Notes: generated by a model from the letters alone, not told the origin. A stretch of 64,000 nucleotides of DNA from Achatina immaculata (GCA_009760885.1 CM019713.1:11679774-11743773), one strand, 5' to 3'. Shown: positions 42,280 to 54,005, numbered from the stretch's first letter. Program-made: numbers and translations.

Positions 42280-42535
42280 TTATTGCTCTGTCTGTCTGGA
42301 AACTGCGGGCAAGATGCTCTTCAGCAGATGATGTTGTGCTGATGTTGAAACATAAAACGGCGTGTGGAAATTGGGGAGATTACAGTGGCTAGCTTGAAGA
42401 TCCTTAGTGCACCCAGAAGAGAGAGCTTGAGAACGGAATCCACCACCTTCGGAGCCCTTGCGAGCTTTTGCCTGAAGCTGGGCCTGTTGGATCAACTAAG
42501 AGGTGGGACAAGATGACCGTCACTTTGGTACAATC
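42280..42535 (-). mobile_element. dispersed repeat H, divergent
   Basis: Plus strand: GGAAACTGCGGGCAAGATGC, GATGTTGTGCTGATGTTGAA, GGAATCCACCACCTTCGGAG, AGCTGGGCCTGTTGGAT and GAGGTGGGACAAGATGACC occur in the same order as in the H copies at 38.2 and 41.4 kb, with many substitutions. Confidence 0.6.
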
Positions 42536-42555
42536 ATCACGACCAGGCCAGAACA

Positions 42556-42603
<48 letters not shown>

Positions 42604-42604
42604 C
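42556..42604. repeat. (CAA)n microsatellite
   Basis: Perfect CAA/AAC run. Confidence 0.95.
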
Positions 42605-42669
42605 CGAATAACAGTCTGTTACCAGCAGTGCCCAGTGGAGATGAAAGTATTTGCATGTCCTTGCTTGGT

Positions 42670-42965
42670 TCTCAGAAATAACAGCTTGCAGGCAGAAATG
42701 CAGATGAAGCCACTGACTTCGATTACTAAGGAAAAACTTTGGTGATGGTTGGAGCACGTGCTCAGACGGACACTTCAGGGAAACAGGTGTAAAGGTAGGC
42801 CAAAGGAGTTGTAAACAACAACAACAACAACAACGGAGAAGAGGTTGAGTAACAGAGGGCTCACCTGGGGAAAAGCGGGAAAAGAAAATTCGAAGAACAG
42901 GTATTTGTGGAAAATCGTTGCGGAAGCCTCATATTCCTTGGGCATCCAAGGATTCAGAGAGGACA
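42670..42965 (+). pseudogene. LINE family B 3' end with internal CAA expansion
   Basis: RNNSLQAEMQMKPLTSITKE, then stops; AGGGCTCACCTGGGGAAAAG and TTGTGGAAAATCGTTGCGGA match the LINE B end, closing at GGATTCAGAGAG without a long AG tail. Between TAGGCCAAAGGAG and GGAGAAGAGG the segment corresponding to the AAGAACAACAGAA of other copies is a seven-fold CAA run. Confidence 0.8.
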
Positions 42966-43486
42966 GTATACTTCTACTATTGCAGTCATAATCATGATGC
43001 TTTAGATCCTGCCTGCCCGTTTAACCTCTGAGAGGATTTTTTTGCAAGGTGATGCAAAACTCTACTGATTAGCCATTCTGTTTTAATCCACTGTAACCCC
43101 TACCCCCCCCCCCCCCCGGGCGAAATACTTCACCGGCAGCATTCCTCTCTGTCCGAATCCAGTATCAGCTTAACAGTACCGAAACGAAACTGGCACATGC
43201 ATGAGGGTTTGAAAGAGGAATGGATGGAGGTCGTATTTTCCGCTTTTCACACTATCTGAGGGCAGTATTATACGCACTCAGAGAATACTGTATTATATCA
43301 TGAATATGCTACAGTAAAAGTGAAAGCAAACAAATTCCTATACTATGTGACGAGTGGGTTGACACAGTAGCACTGTTTGCATGTAGTATTCTTCTTATTC
43401 CTAAGCTTTCCTGGCCGTTAAGTCTCGTTGTTGTTTCAGATAAAGTTCGTTTCCATTTCTCCCTATTCCCAATTTTCTCTCTCTAG
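42966..43486. other. no gene seen
   Basis: C run at about 43104-43119; no repeat recognised. Confidence 0.45.
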
Positions 43487-43652
43487 TTCAGTCAGTCAGT
43501 CATTTGCATGTCCCTTGCAGAACTTTGCCCCCCTAACAGCTCTCCTGTAAGCCTTTCGGTTGTAAGCAAGATGCCCTGCCTGCTGATGCATCCATTTGCA
43601 GATTATCAGCGATGTCTTGCAGCCATCTTCGCCTTGGTCTTCCTCTCTCCAG
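43487..43652 (-). pseudogene. LINE family A 3' end, (ACTG)n tail
   Basis: Plus strand TTCAGTCAGTCAGTCATTTG, then the complement of the KFCKGHAND, LAYNREAYRRAV and WLQD regions. Truncated after about 50 codons and joined to a different LINE remnant. Confidence 0.85.
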
Positions 43653-43985
43653 CTGGTGACGCCAATTTCATGTATATCCTCTTCTATGTTGTCCTTCCAC
43701 CTCTGTTTTACTCAACCTCCCGGCTTTGCTTCCTTTATCTCTTGCACACACATCATTTTCCTTTATCTGTTCTCTTCCATTCTTTCTACATGATCTAACC
43801 AGCGTAGAGTCTGTTCAGTTTCAAGACGCTTACAACCTGTGATTTAAATAAGCTGTTAAGTTCAGTGTTCCTTCTAGCTCTCCAAAGCCCAGTGTTGGTA
43901 TCCTTTATGGGCCCGAAGATTCTTCTTCTAAACATGTGGTATAGTGATGGAAAATTTTTCCTTTGCACTTTCTTCAACTTTTATT
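43653..43985 (-). pseudogene. LINE family I remnant
   Basis: On the minus strand a 60-codon frame reads FPSLYHMFRRRIFGPIKDTN, TGLWRARRNTELNSLFKSQ and VVSVLKLNRLYAG, followed in other frames by pieces such as VKQRWKDNIEED-like sequence. The RIFG.I.D..G.WR.R.N.EL and LK.NRL blocks are typical of LINE polyprotein C-terminal regions. It is not one of families A-E. Confidence 0.6.
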
Positions 43986-44764
43986 TGCCATCGTGAGGTT
44001 TATTACGTTTATGTGACGAAGAAAGGTCGAACAGTATAGTACAGACTTTAGCAGCAACATTAATTCTCTTTTATTTTGCACCTTACAAAACCATTAATTC
44101 CATTTGTGAATGTCTATATACAAATTTAACCATATATATCGGGTCGTAAACATCTGGTTGTTATTGTTAATATTCGCTGGTAAATAGGTTTTATTTACCA
44201 TTCATGGTGATTTTTAACCGGGGTATTTATTCTCTGTAAACTCGGTGTTTTTAATCTTCGCTGATCTACCCGATGTGGGAGAAAAAACAAGCCATGTGCA
44301 CAGAAAACAGGGCCTCGCTTCACTCCAGTGCAATATAGTTTTTTTTAAATCTCTGATCCTAACCCCCCCCCCCCCCCACCCCCCCAGGGTTAAGTCGACC
44401 TTGGTCTCACCCAGGTTTTAAAGCGCGCCCAGTTTTAACTACGCGTCCTAAACGCTGTTGACATGTGTGTAAATAATGGGGCTCGTCCGTTGCACAAAGT
44501 GGAGACAACTCAGCACACAAGAGTTTACCTGGGTAGGAAAGATTTTTATCTTGTCACGGGTACCCATAGATAGCATGTTTCAGGTTAGATAGCATGTTTC
44601 CAGTGTAGTCCAAGTGAGAAGCTGTAAGACAACAGTTTCATGAGTACGGTACTCATGTGTTCCTAAAGTACCTCCCGCCCCCAGTAATATCGCTAAAACA
44701 GCCATGAGAATGTACTCATTGTGCTCCGAAAGTACGCCCCAGCAACATCACTAAAGCTCCCATG
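43986..44764. other. no gene seen
   Basis: AT-rich, with a C run at about 44362-44385. A short direct repeat pair (AGATAGCATGTTTC at about 44568 and 44587) is visible. Confidence 0.45.
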
Positions 44765-44965
44765 AGATGGATGTCTGAGGGAGGGAGAGGCCGACCAAAG
44801 TCTACCCGACAGAGAACTGTAGAAGCAGAAATGTGCAGCCCAGATGGGCCGCAATACAAAGGCTAGACCAAGAACCGTGAAAGGTGGAGAGAATTTGTTG
44901 CTGACCTGGAAGACGCCATAAGGCGTGCTAGGCAGTGATGCTTAAACCGATCACGGACCAAAGAA
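44765..44965 (+). pseudogene. LINE family O 3' end fragment
   Basis: Reads SEGGRGRPKSTRQRTVEAEM, then after a stop and shift [17 protein letters not shown] and stop. The GRGRPK...R.TVEAEM...WR.FV.DL outline is a LINE C-terminus. About 30 bases later it runs into an ATGG microsatellite, consistent with that being its tail. Confidence 0.7.
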
Positions 44966-45216
44966 CATGGATGGCTGGATGGATGGATGGATGGATGGAT
45001 GGATGGATGGATGGATGGATGGATGGCTGGATGGATGGCTGGATGGATGGATGGCTGGATGGATGGATGGATGGATGGATGGCTGGATGGATGGATGGAT
45101 GGCTGGATGGATGGATGGATGGATGGCTGGATGGATGGATGGATGGATGGCTGGATGGATGGATGGCTGGATGGATGGATGGATGGATGGATGGCTGGAT
45201 GGATGGATGGATGGAT
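44966..45216. repeat. (ATGG)n microsatellite with ATGGCTGG variants
   Basis: 250 bp of GGAT interspersed with GGCT at irregular multiples of four. Frames of Met/Asp/Gly/Trp repeats on all phases are artefacts. Confidence 0.95.
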
Positions 45217-46550
45217 TTTGAATAGAAATATATAGGATCTTTATCGGTTATTTTATAACGTGCCGCACATGTGAAATTAAGCGGAGAATGCACCAGTGAA
45301 CTTCGAAAGAGTTAAGCAAAAACTTTTTTTTTATGTAGTAATGGATGAAGAAATATGTGGATATAATACTTGAGATATCAAGCAGTTTTTTTTTTTTTTT
45401 TTGTTTGTTTCTTCTAGAACTCAACTAGTCTTAAAAGGTCTTTCCATGCACAAGATTTTATCTGTTATAACATGCTATAAACTATCAGAGAAGGAAATGA
45501 AAATAAGTGTTGTTGTTGTTGTTGTTGTTGTTAACTCGAATCTGTTATTGTTTTCATTTACACTTCACCACTTACCGGCAGCTAAATTTAACGTTCTCGG
45601 AATTTTCTGCCGGACCAGAGAGCAATTTCATTTGATGATTATTACTACCGAAAATCCATTGCCACGTTTTTAAAAACTTTGATAACTTAAGTCGCATGCT
45701 TCCGTATGCAGAAGCATAAAAAAAAACGATCTACAAACAAATGCATTTCGCCCAAATTGTACATGCTGTCATTTAGTAACGTGGAGACTTCAGGTCTTAG
45801 GTAATATTAATACATTTCGAAAACTGTACTATTCGTTTTGAACAGAAAAGTATGATATAAGATGTCTTTCTTTTGTTCTTTCTCCCTTGTTTTTGTTTTC
45901 TCATCATTATTTTCAGTCTATATTAAATATGATCTCTACTTAAAGATAACAACAATGAGTTTTTTTTGTTTGTTTGTTTTTTGTTTAAATTTTGAAAATG
46001 TTAAAACTTATTTCTCACAATTTCTCGCAATATCCGGGACATCAAGTGTTACGTAAGGAGTTTCGTTTTTTGAGGAAAGGTCAGTGTTAATGAGCTCATG
46101 GGAAAATACAAAAGTTGAAACTACGTCTTGGAGAACTGGCGAAACAAAGCTGATCAGGTCAAAAAGGTTCATTCATTTTTTTCCCCCATTTTTCATTTTT
46201 CATTTTTCATTCGTTAATTATTTCGTTTTGTGCACCCGCTCCTATATCTGTCCGTTCTATCTGTCCTTATCTATACCCGCCCGCCCGCTCGTCCATCCAT
46301 CCATCCATCCATCCATCCGTCCGTCCGTACTTCCATCCGTCTGTACGTTTATCTAATCTGTCTGTCTGTCTGTCTGTTGCCAGTTCAGTTACCTTACCTG
46401 TTTCTTTAACTCTCTATCTCTCTGCTTTCCTATCGTTCTGTCTTTCTCCTCAAAATTCTATTCCTTTTTTTTTGTCCAAGCACACATCTCTCCTTTAATT
46501 TCCCAGACAGTGCACTCTGTCATACACTAACATTTGTTCTAAGATCGTTA
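45217..46550. other. no gene seen
   Basis: AT-rich, with T runs, a GTT run at 45510-45531 and CCAT/CTGT short arrays at 46290-46378. Frames up to 90 codons without domains. Confidence 0.45.
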
Positions 46551-46736
46551 TTGTGTCAGTACAACACAGAACAAAATGTGTCAGTACAACACAGAACAAA
46601 CTGTGTCAGTACAACACAGAACAAAATGTGTCAGTACAACACAGAACAAACTGTGTCAGTACAACACAGAACAAAATGTGTCAGTACAACACAGAACAAA
46701 CTGTGTCAGTACAACACAGAACAAAATGTATCAAGT
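46551..46736. repeat. 25-bp minisatellite with strict A/B alternation
   Basis: Seven copies of TGTGTCAGTACAACACAGAA plus CAAAA or CAAAC; the final base alternates A, C, A, C, A, C, A, so the real unit is a 50-bp dimer. Confidence 0.95.
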
Positions 46737-47156
46737 GTCAGAAGTTCTGAAACGCCAAACTACTCCAAAACATTCATTATGGCGTTTTAAGGGTTTTTTT
46801 TTTTTTTTGGGGGGGGGCGCAAATCTAGGTAAGTTAAAAGCAACTGGTCTTAGCAGTGAAGGTCATTCTGGTGGCAATGTGAGGGTAGGAGTGGGAATAG
46901 GCGTGGGGTGGGGGTCCTATCAATCTGGAAAATCCAGTTTCCTTAATTAGGTCGGAAGAAAGCTTTTTTTTCCCCCAGTCACGTGATAAACACCAGCTCA
47001 GGTGGTTTTAATGTGACGACGGGGCGGAGTTCTCTTTGCGGATGAGAGAAAGTCGCTTGAAAGCCACGTAGTACAATCTTGAAACCTGTCGGAGATTTCA
47101 GTAATAAATGTAATTCTGAAATCCTGAAATCTGTTAATTCTGCGCGCATGCACGCA

Positions 47157-47188
<32 letters not shown>

Positions 47189-47236
47189 AAATAATGGTTC
47201 CTCGTCGAACATTAAGAGACACGAGAGCGACATCTG
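46737..47236. other. no gene seen
   Basis: Contains a T/G homopolymer pair at 46795-46817 and a (GCAC)n(AC)n run at 47150-47188. The 5' end of the following transposon should lie here, but I could not find an inverted copy of its terminus. Confidence 0.4.
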
Positions 47237-48300
47237 ATTTGTTGATAGCTTGAAAATATGACAGAGACACATGAACCAACAATCTCTATGGAAGATGCTC
47301 CGCGATCTGGTAGGCCTGCTGTGTCCGGGAGAAAAATGTCTAGATGCCCAAGACAGAAACCTGAAAAATCCATGCAAGTCCTTAAGGAAAATGTCGCAAG
47401 AAGTGAACGTATCACTGAGCACAGTGCACAAAGTTCTTAAACATTGGTTGAATTTTCATACATACAAGATTTCTGTTGTGTCTGAACTAAAAGAGTGTGA
47501 CAATCAAATCCAGAGTCAACTACTCCACGTGGTTTCAAGCATTTGTAACTGAAGAAGACAAGTCAATTCTCGATTTAACATTCTTCTCTGATGAGGCATG
47601 GTTTCATCTATCTGGATACGTTAACAGCCAAAATAATCGTATTTGGAGCTACACGATGCGAAAATTGGGGTATGGTGTGCTGTTGGTAAAAAAACGTTTA
47701 ATTGGACCAATTTTCTTCAACAACACTATAAATGCCGATCGGTACCGTACTGACATTCTAGAACCTTTTTTAGAACAGCTAAATGAACGTGAAATTGAAG
47801 AAGGGTGGTTCCAGCAAGAAGGTGCAACTGCACACACAGCTAGAGCAACGCTGTTTTTTGGAAGTAATTTTCCCAAGTCACATAATACCTCGTGGAATCT
47901 GGCCTGCTCGTTCTCCAGGTCTAAATCTATCAGATTATTATCTATGGGGTTTATTGAAAGGAAATGTTTACAAAAATAATGTACAAACAATTGAGGACCT
48001 GAAAGAAGCAATCAAAATTACCATTCAAGAAATAACAACAGACACGTTGCACAAGGTATTTAACAATATGAAGAGACGTTTACAGTCATGTCTTGAAGCC
48101 CGTGGTGGACATTTCCAACACCTGTTATAATAAATATTTCAGTGGTTCCTTCCAGCTAACCCAAAACAGCGTTGTATCATTGCAGCCACTATTGTAACTA
48201 ATTAAATGACTTTTTTGAGCACATTTTGTGATGACGTCATTTACTTCATTTTTCTTTTTTTTTAAATTAAAAAGTGTAGTGAGACTTTAAAAACACCCTG
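47237..48300 (+). pseudogene. Tc1/mariner-superfamily transposase, frameshifted
   Basis: DNA transposase remnant in at least four frame segments. First MEDAPRSGRPAVSGRK (the PRSGRP linker of the paired DNA-binding domain). Then SLRKMSQEVNVSLSTVHKVL (second helix-turn-helix) and LNFHTYKISVVSELK. Then SRVNYSTWFQAFVTEEDKS, FFSDEAWFHLSGYVN with the first catalytic Asp at about 47590, and WFQQEGATAHTA, where the second catalytic position is Glu instead of the usual Asp. Finally GIWPARSPGLNLSDYYLWGL with the third Asp kept, down to a TAA at 48128-48130. A terminal repeat, GTGTAGTGAGACTTTAAAAA then CACCCTG, ends near 48300 at a TA. The broken frame and E change indicate a dead copy. Confidence 0.85.
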
Positions 48301-48477
48301 TACTTCAATATAAAAAAAAACCAACCACATCCACAAAACTACACGATGAAACTACAGCCCACCGAGACATATCCCAAAGTAACTGGAAGATATCCTTGCA
48401 ACAACTTGCAACAACACTAAACAGTATTCACAACCTAATGTCCCGGCCGCTGACAACAGGCTGTTTATACTGTTTTC

Positions 48478-48850
48478 ACTATTCCCCGGACACAAGACTC
48501 CCTCGGAACACGGTTTCCTGGGGACAAGACTCCCTCGACACAGCTTCCTGGGGACAGGACTCCCTCGGAACACAGCTTCCTGGAGTCAAGATTCCCTCGG
48601 AACACAGCTTCCTGGAGTCAAGATTCCCTCGGAACACAGCTTCCTGGAGTCAAGATTCCCTAGACACAGCTTCCTGGAGACAAGACTCCCTCGACACAGC
48701 CTCCTGGAGACAAGACTCCCTCGACACAGCCTCCTGGAGTCAAGACTCCCTCGGAACACGGCTTCCTGGAGTCAAGACTCCCTCGGAACACGGCTTCCTG
48801 GAGACAAGACTCCCTCGACACAGCCTCCTCACAGAGGACACTGCTCCTTG
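48478..48850. repeat. minisatellite, 30/32-bp unit
   Basis: About twelve copies of GACACAGCTTCCTGGAGACA plus AGACTCCCTC or a GGAACA variant two bases longer. Confidence 0.9.
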
Positions 48851-49045
48851 AGAACATAGCTTCCCAGAAACGCTGCTTCCTTGGGGACACTGCTCTCTGA
48901 GGACACAGCTACCTGAGGACACTTGCCCTCTGAGGACTGCTGTCTGAGGACACAGCTGTCTGAGGACACTTGCTCTCTGAGGACACAGCTATCTGAGGAC
49001 ACTTGCTCTCTGAGAACACCGCTGTCTGAGGACACTGTTCCCCAC
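48851..49045. repeat. minisatellite around CTGAGGACACAGCT
   Basis: Six or more units of TCTGAGGACACTTGCTCTC and TCTGAGGACACAGCTGTC. It looks like a diverged continuation of the array to its left (shared GACACAGCT). Confidence 0.8.
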
Positions 49046-49744
49046 GAGAACGGCTATTTCGATTAAACCCTGCCAGAGAAGGGAACCAAGACCCGCCCAT
49101 GCCCAAGATGACAGCAAGGAAATAAATTTATAAAAAAAAATTCATAAATACGTCGTATAAACTACACTCAAGAACAAAAATGCCACCAATTTTATATTGT
49201 TTCACTGTTTACTCTTAAATATTAGCTTGTCTCTTTCGTTCGCAAGTGACGAAGATGAAGACATGTGATGGCCAATTCTCATTTTTCTTATGTTTTATAA
49301 CAGTTACTCCGTCGCATGTTATTACATTTATCTCCCAGGTCGGCTTCATTAGTCTTTGCAGAATGGAGACACCACCACAAATGTCAGTCCGACACGTTGT
49401 TCCAGCTGTATCCGGGAACATCTATTACAGAGGACACATGGGATGGGGACTATTTTTTTGTTGGAAAGATGAGATGCATGTATATTCAGGTGAGGTGAAG
49501 GTCACTGCACAATAGCCTGGGATCAACAGCCCTGATCCCGGATCTAACTTTGTTAAACAGAAGAGGTTTTTGTGGATGCCCGGGGGGGGGGGGGGGTTAA
49601 TCGTACTTAGCCCCTGGTACGTACACACAAGGGAATTAGTATTCACGTGGTTAACTCTTTGTGGACATAGTGACAGGTAATGAATAAGATTCAAGAGGAA
49701 AAACTGTCCCTGGGATGTTCAGTGCTGTGTTTTCCAGTGTCATG
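49046..49744. other. no gene seen
   Basis: An 89-codon frame at 49246-49515 has no domain. G run at about 49580-49594. Confidence 0.45.
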
Positions 49745-50145
49745 AGAGGAGAGAGATAGAATAGTGAAAGCAATCTAGAGAAAAGGAGGCACAGAGAGAG
49801 AGAGAGAGAGAGAAGAGGGGGAAGACAGAGAGACAGAAAGAGTGAGACAGACAGAGACACAGAGAGACAGGCTGACAAAGAGACAGAGAGAGAGAGACAG
49901 ACACAGAGAAAGACACAGAGAGGCAAAGAGAGAAACAGAGAGACGGAGACAGAGAGAGACAGACAGACACATAGAAAGACACAGAGAGGCAAAGAGAGAA
50001 ACAGAGAGACGGAGACAGAGAGAGAGACACACAGGCAGAGAGAAATAGACAGATAGAAAGACAAAGAGAGAGAGAAATAGAGAGAGACAGAGGCAGACAG
50101 TGATAGATAAAGAGAGAGAGAGAGAGAGTCAACGAGAGTGTAATA
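49745..50145. repeat. GAGA/GACAGA low-complexity purine tract
   Basis: Within it, about 80 bp beginning AGAGAGACAGACACAGAGAA is repeated (about 49888 and 49960). The Leu/Ser/Cys minus-strand frames are artefacts. Confidence 0.9.
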
Positions 50146-50912
50146 AAAATTGACAGTATCAAATAAAGAGAGACTAATAAAAGTTGATAGTATTAAATAA
50201 AGAGAGAGAAAAAAGAGACTAATACAAGCTGATAGTATTAAATAAAGAGAGAGAAAAAAGAGAGAATAATAAAAGTTGACAGTATTAAATAAAGAGAGAG
50301 AGAAAAAAGAGAGACTAATAAAAGTTGATAGTATTAAATAAAGAGAGAGAAAAAAGAGACTAATAAAAGTTGATAGTATCAAATAAAGAGAGAGAAAAAA
50401 GAGAGACTAATAAAAGTTGATAGTATCAAATAGAGAGAAAAAAGAGAGACTAATAAAAGTTGATAGTATCAAATAAAGAGAGAGAAAAAAGAGAGACTAA
50501 TAAAAGTTGATAGTATCAAATAGAGAGAAAAAAGAGAGACTAATAAAAGCTGATAGTATCAAATAAAGAGAGAGAAAAAAGAGAGACTAATAAAAGCTGA
50601 TAGTATCAAATAGAGAGAAAAAAGAGAGACTAATAAAAGCTGATAGTATCAAATAGAGAGAAAAAAGAGAGACTAATAAAAGTTGATAGTATCAAATAGA
50701 GAGAAAAAAGAGAGACTAATAAAAGTTGATAGTATCAAATAGAGAGAAAAAAGAGAGACTAATAAAAGCTGATAGTATCAAATAAAGAGAGAGAAAAAAG
50801 AGAGACTAATAAAAGCTGATAGTATCAAATAAAGAGAGAGAAGAAAAGAGAGACTAATAAAAGTTGATAGCATCAAATAAAGAGAGAGAAAAAAGAGACT
50901 AATAATAGTTCA
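50146..50912. repeat. minisatellite, 43/47-bp unit
   Basis: About 17 copies of GAGACTAATAAAAGTTGATA plus GTATCAAATA and GAGAGAAAAAA, alternating between forms with and without an extra AAGA. Confidence 0.95.
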
Positions 50913-51400
50913 TGGATGGTATCAACTGAAGGTTATTTTAAGAATATACGCATAAAGTAATAAATTGTGAGAGTACGAGAAAAGCTATAGTTTGTTAAAG
51001 TCTGTGCCTAAATTTATTTATGATTATGATTATTATTATTTTGTTATTTAGCATGTATGAGAAAAGTGACAGGAATACTATTGGTGATCTGCTGCGGCCA
51101 ATCATTTTCACGGGAATGCGAGCATCAGGCAAACAAAATATGTGAAATAGGTAAACAGGATATAAGAGAAAATAAGTTGAATGTTATCAGTTGGAAGGTT
51201 TAACACGCATATACAAAACATGTCTCTTCAGAACATTCTTCTATATCACTTTCATTGTTTTTTTTTTTGTGGCCAAGTCATTTCACAGAGCCTCCACGTT
51301 GTGTTGTTTTATTTAAAATTCCCTACTAGTGTGGCCTTCCTTCAGAAATCAAGATGGCGGTGCCAAAATGCTGGAGGCGAAGACTCTGTCTGTTCTGGCA
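50913..51400. other. no gene seen
   Basis: AT-rich sequence; no repeat recognised. Confidence 0.45.
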
Positions 51401-51732
51401 AATCAGCGATCCATAGCCTCAGGATTGTTGAACCTTAGCTGACCAAGACCCAGTCCCTTGTCACCCTTGGTACCCCCAATAGCAGGACTAGCCTGGCTGG
51501 GGGGGGGGGGGAAGAGGAATCGCCATAGTCCCCATGGTGGTGGAGTCTGATAAAGAAGTATAGCACATCTGCTTTCTAGCTGCACTCCGGGACTGAGAAA
51601 TAGCTTCTGTAACCCGCCCCTCCCCCAGGGCAGACACGATGATGTGTCTCAACATCTTCACGACATCAGCTGCCAAGAACACCAGCTAGCAGTTCCGGGA
51701 GGGGAGTGACAATGAAGAAGAAGAAGAAAGTG
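51401..51732 (+). mobile_element. dispersed repeat H, (GAA)n tail
   Basis: CTGACCAAGACCCAGTCCCT, GGACTAGCCTGGCTGG with a G run, CCATAGTCCCCATGGTGGTG, ATGATGTGTCTCAACATCTT, CATCAGCTGCCAAGAACACC, ending GACAATGAAGAAGAAGAAG. Same order as the 13.8-kb copy; one of the best-preserved H tails. Confidence 0.8.
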
Positions 51733-53047
51733 CCAAATCAGTGGAATAATTCTCAGGGCCACGAGGAGCTGGTCAAGACCCTGTTCCCCTTTCGGTGCTG
51801 CCACAGTTGTTGCTTGACCTGTAGCCGGGCTAACGCACTGAAGGATCAAGCCCGCAAATGGTCGAGAATCAAGGCAGTTTCGATACCGCCCGTTGCGCAC
51901 AGCACAGAACGATGCTCAGGTCCTATTCTGTTGGCGTCCTCGTGGAATCGATTTCCCAAATAAGCTCTGTGTGGAGAAAAAAAAAATCGAAACAATATGA
52001 CAAAAGAAAAAAAACAAAACTCTAGAATCTACGTCTCTTAGCCAACTTTATGCATAAATATTTTCTTTTTTAGACAACGAGCGAATCTAGGGTGTCATTT
52101 TACACATTCTAAAATCGAGTATTTATTACAGAGACAGCAACAAAAGCTCTAGCTTCGTTCTCAACATTCATTAGTCATGCACATAAAAAACACGCACAAG
52201 CAAGTACGTATATATTTAGCTTGATGCAACTCGTAGTTGTGTCCCTTGACAAAATAACAGCGTAGAAAAACTAACAAAATTGTAAGTGGGAACGTACAAA
52301 ATTTGTATAAATAATCATTTTAAAAGTCATTTAAACAATAGTAAGCAACGATTACACTTGTCAGGTAATGGCAGAAACATTAAAAAGCACAAATATAACA
52401 AGTATGGGGGGGGGGACTTCTTGTTAGAGTTGGCAACCCTGAGACAAGAATCGTGTTACTGCGTCGTTGCTTGGTGACGTCCTCGCCTAGACACCGCGCA
52501 ATTTAAAAAATAGAAATAAATAAAAGCCTGCACCCGAAACAAGAAACGTTAATGATGGCTCCGGCCTTCCCATACAGAACGACGTGCCTCTGTGTACCAC
52601 CATGTGCCTGACACCTGTATGTCGAGTTTTTTGAAAGTTCACCGCAGGCCACAGAGTGACTGATTGTCATCTCATGTTTATCTGATCGCGCTGTAGCTTC
52701 GCCTTGCATTTAATTATACGGAAAGAAGAGCTAGGCAAAACTGCCCAGCGAGAAGGTCTACGTGCATGTTAGTGCCTTCGTCAACAGCATTCCACTTATG
52801 CATGCGTAATACACAGTTCATATTTATATATCTGCTATTTTATGTACAGATAGTCCCAGCTTTCCGACGCCCCTATTTAAGACGGTTCGTTTATCCGACC
52901 ATTGGTCCACTGAAATAGAACTTCTTACCGTACATTTATAAAATATATTTTTTTAAAAACAGTTTACAGTAATGCTAATTTAACGTAAGACTAATTTTTT
53001 AAGTACAGCAGTAGCGTTTACAGAGCTGAGTAAACAACACGCTACTG
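51733..53047. other. no supported gene
   Basis: GC-richer interval 51740-51960 with an 85-codon frame and no domain. At about 52848-52910 CAGATAGTCCCAGCTTTCCG and TTTAAGACGGTTCG resemble a pogo/Tigger-type terminus, but no partner end was found. The rest is AT-rich. Confidence 0.4.
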
Positions 53048-54005
53048 CAGTGGTTTCTAAACCTTCTCTCGCTGGCCTACCTCTTAGCAGGCTGTTTCCA
53101 TAAATGGCACCCCTTCATATTAACAGAATTGTTTATTAGCGCTATAGTTAACAACATCACAATTACCAGTACTGGCCTCTGTCTCCACACTCTTCCCCAG
53201 TGTTAAAATTAGATCTGTCTGGCCTAGGGAACTCGCCAGCAGATCTTTTTTTTCTATCCGAAGCTTCCATGTTGCTGTCTGAGTTTCTTGCTATGTTTAC
53301 AAGAGGTAGTTTGCCATTGGTTTCCTTTCGAGCAGTGACTGTACTAGTTAGTGATTGTAGCCATTGTCCCTACATTGAGATCATCTGGCTACCATCATAG
53401 AATGGTGACCATAACCAACATTATCTGTCGGCTGCTCTCCCATTCCATCCACCACCTGCTCCCATGGCTTCACGTCACCCTGATGGGGGGGGGGCTATAC
53501 GGATACTCCGCCTTGCCAAGGGTGTCCTGTAGACTAACGGAGGTAAGGAGGTGTCTTATCTCTCCTTTGATAGAGGATACCCCTACCCCGCTAAAAAAAG
53601 AACAAATATATCCATACTACAAGAACTTAACATTGAAGAAGCTTGGCTAGTAAGGTAGATTAAAAGGAGAAAACTTAAATATTTTGGACATATTAAACTA
53701 AACGTCATGAGAATTTAGAGAAGACAGTCTTGGAAAGGGTACATAACGGGAAAAAAGAAAGAGAGGAAGACCAAGGTGAAGATGGCTGCAAGACGTCGTT
53801 GATGATCTGCGAATGGGTGCACCAGTAGCAGGACATCATGGTTACAACAGAGAGGCCTACAGGAGTGCTGTTAGGGAGGCAAAGTTACCCAAGGGACATG
53901 CAAATGACTGACTCAGTTAACAACGCATTTATCTGTTTTCCGTCACTACCCTACTTCTCGATTACCTATAAACGTCCTGCCGCGCGCCCAGGTTGGGAAC
54001 CGCTG
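53048..54005. mobile_element. hAT element remnant (hAT6) with nested LINE
   Basis: Left CAGTGGTTTCTAAACCTTC; right on the other strand CAGCGGTTCCCAACCTGG. Flanking 8-mers CGCTACTG and TACTACAG share CTAC and the last G. The interior has no readable transposase and holds a LINE A end at 53592-53922. Confidence 0.65.
53592..53922 (+). pseudogene. LINE family A 3' end inside hAT6
   Basis: From KRTNISILQELNIEEAWLV to GCAAGACGTCGTTGATGATC and ACTGCTGTTAGGGAGGCAAAG, ending GACATGCAAATGACTGACT. Two or more frameshifts, and a five-base duplication in TTAAACTAAACGTC. About 330 bp. Confidence 0.85.

Noticed and set aside
44928..45293. Met/Asp/Gly/Trp and Ile/His/Pro/Ser repeat proteins
   Set aside because: They are translations of the ATGG array on the two strands.
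49651..50382. Leu/Ser-rich 243-codon protein
   Set aside because: It is the antisense of GAGA/GACA simple sequence and the 43/47-bp array.
52848..52920. pogo/Tigger transposon
   Set aside because: One end-like sequence only; no inverted partner or TA duplication found.
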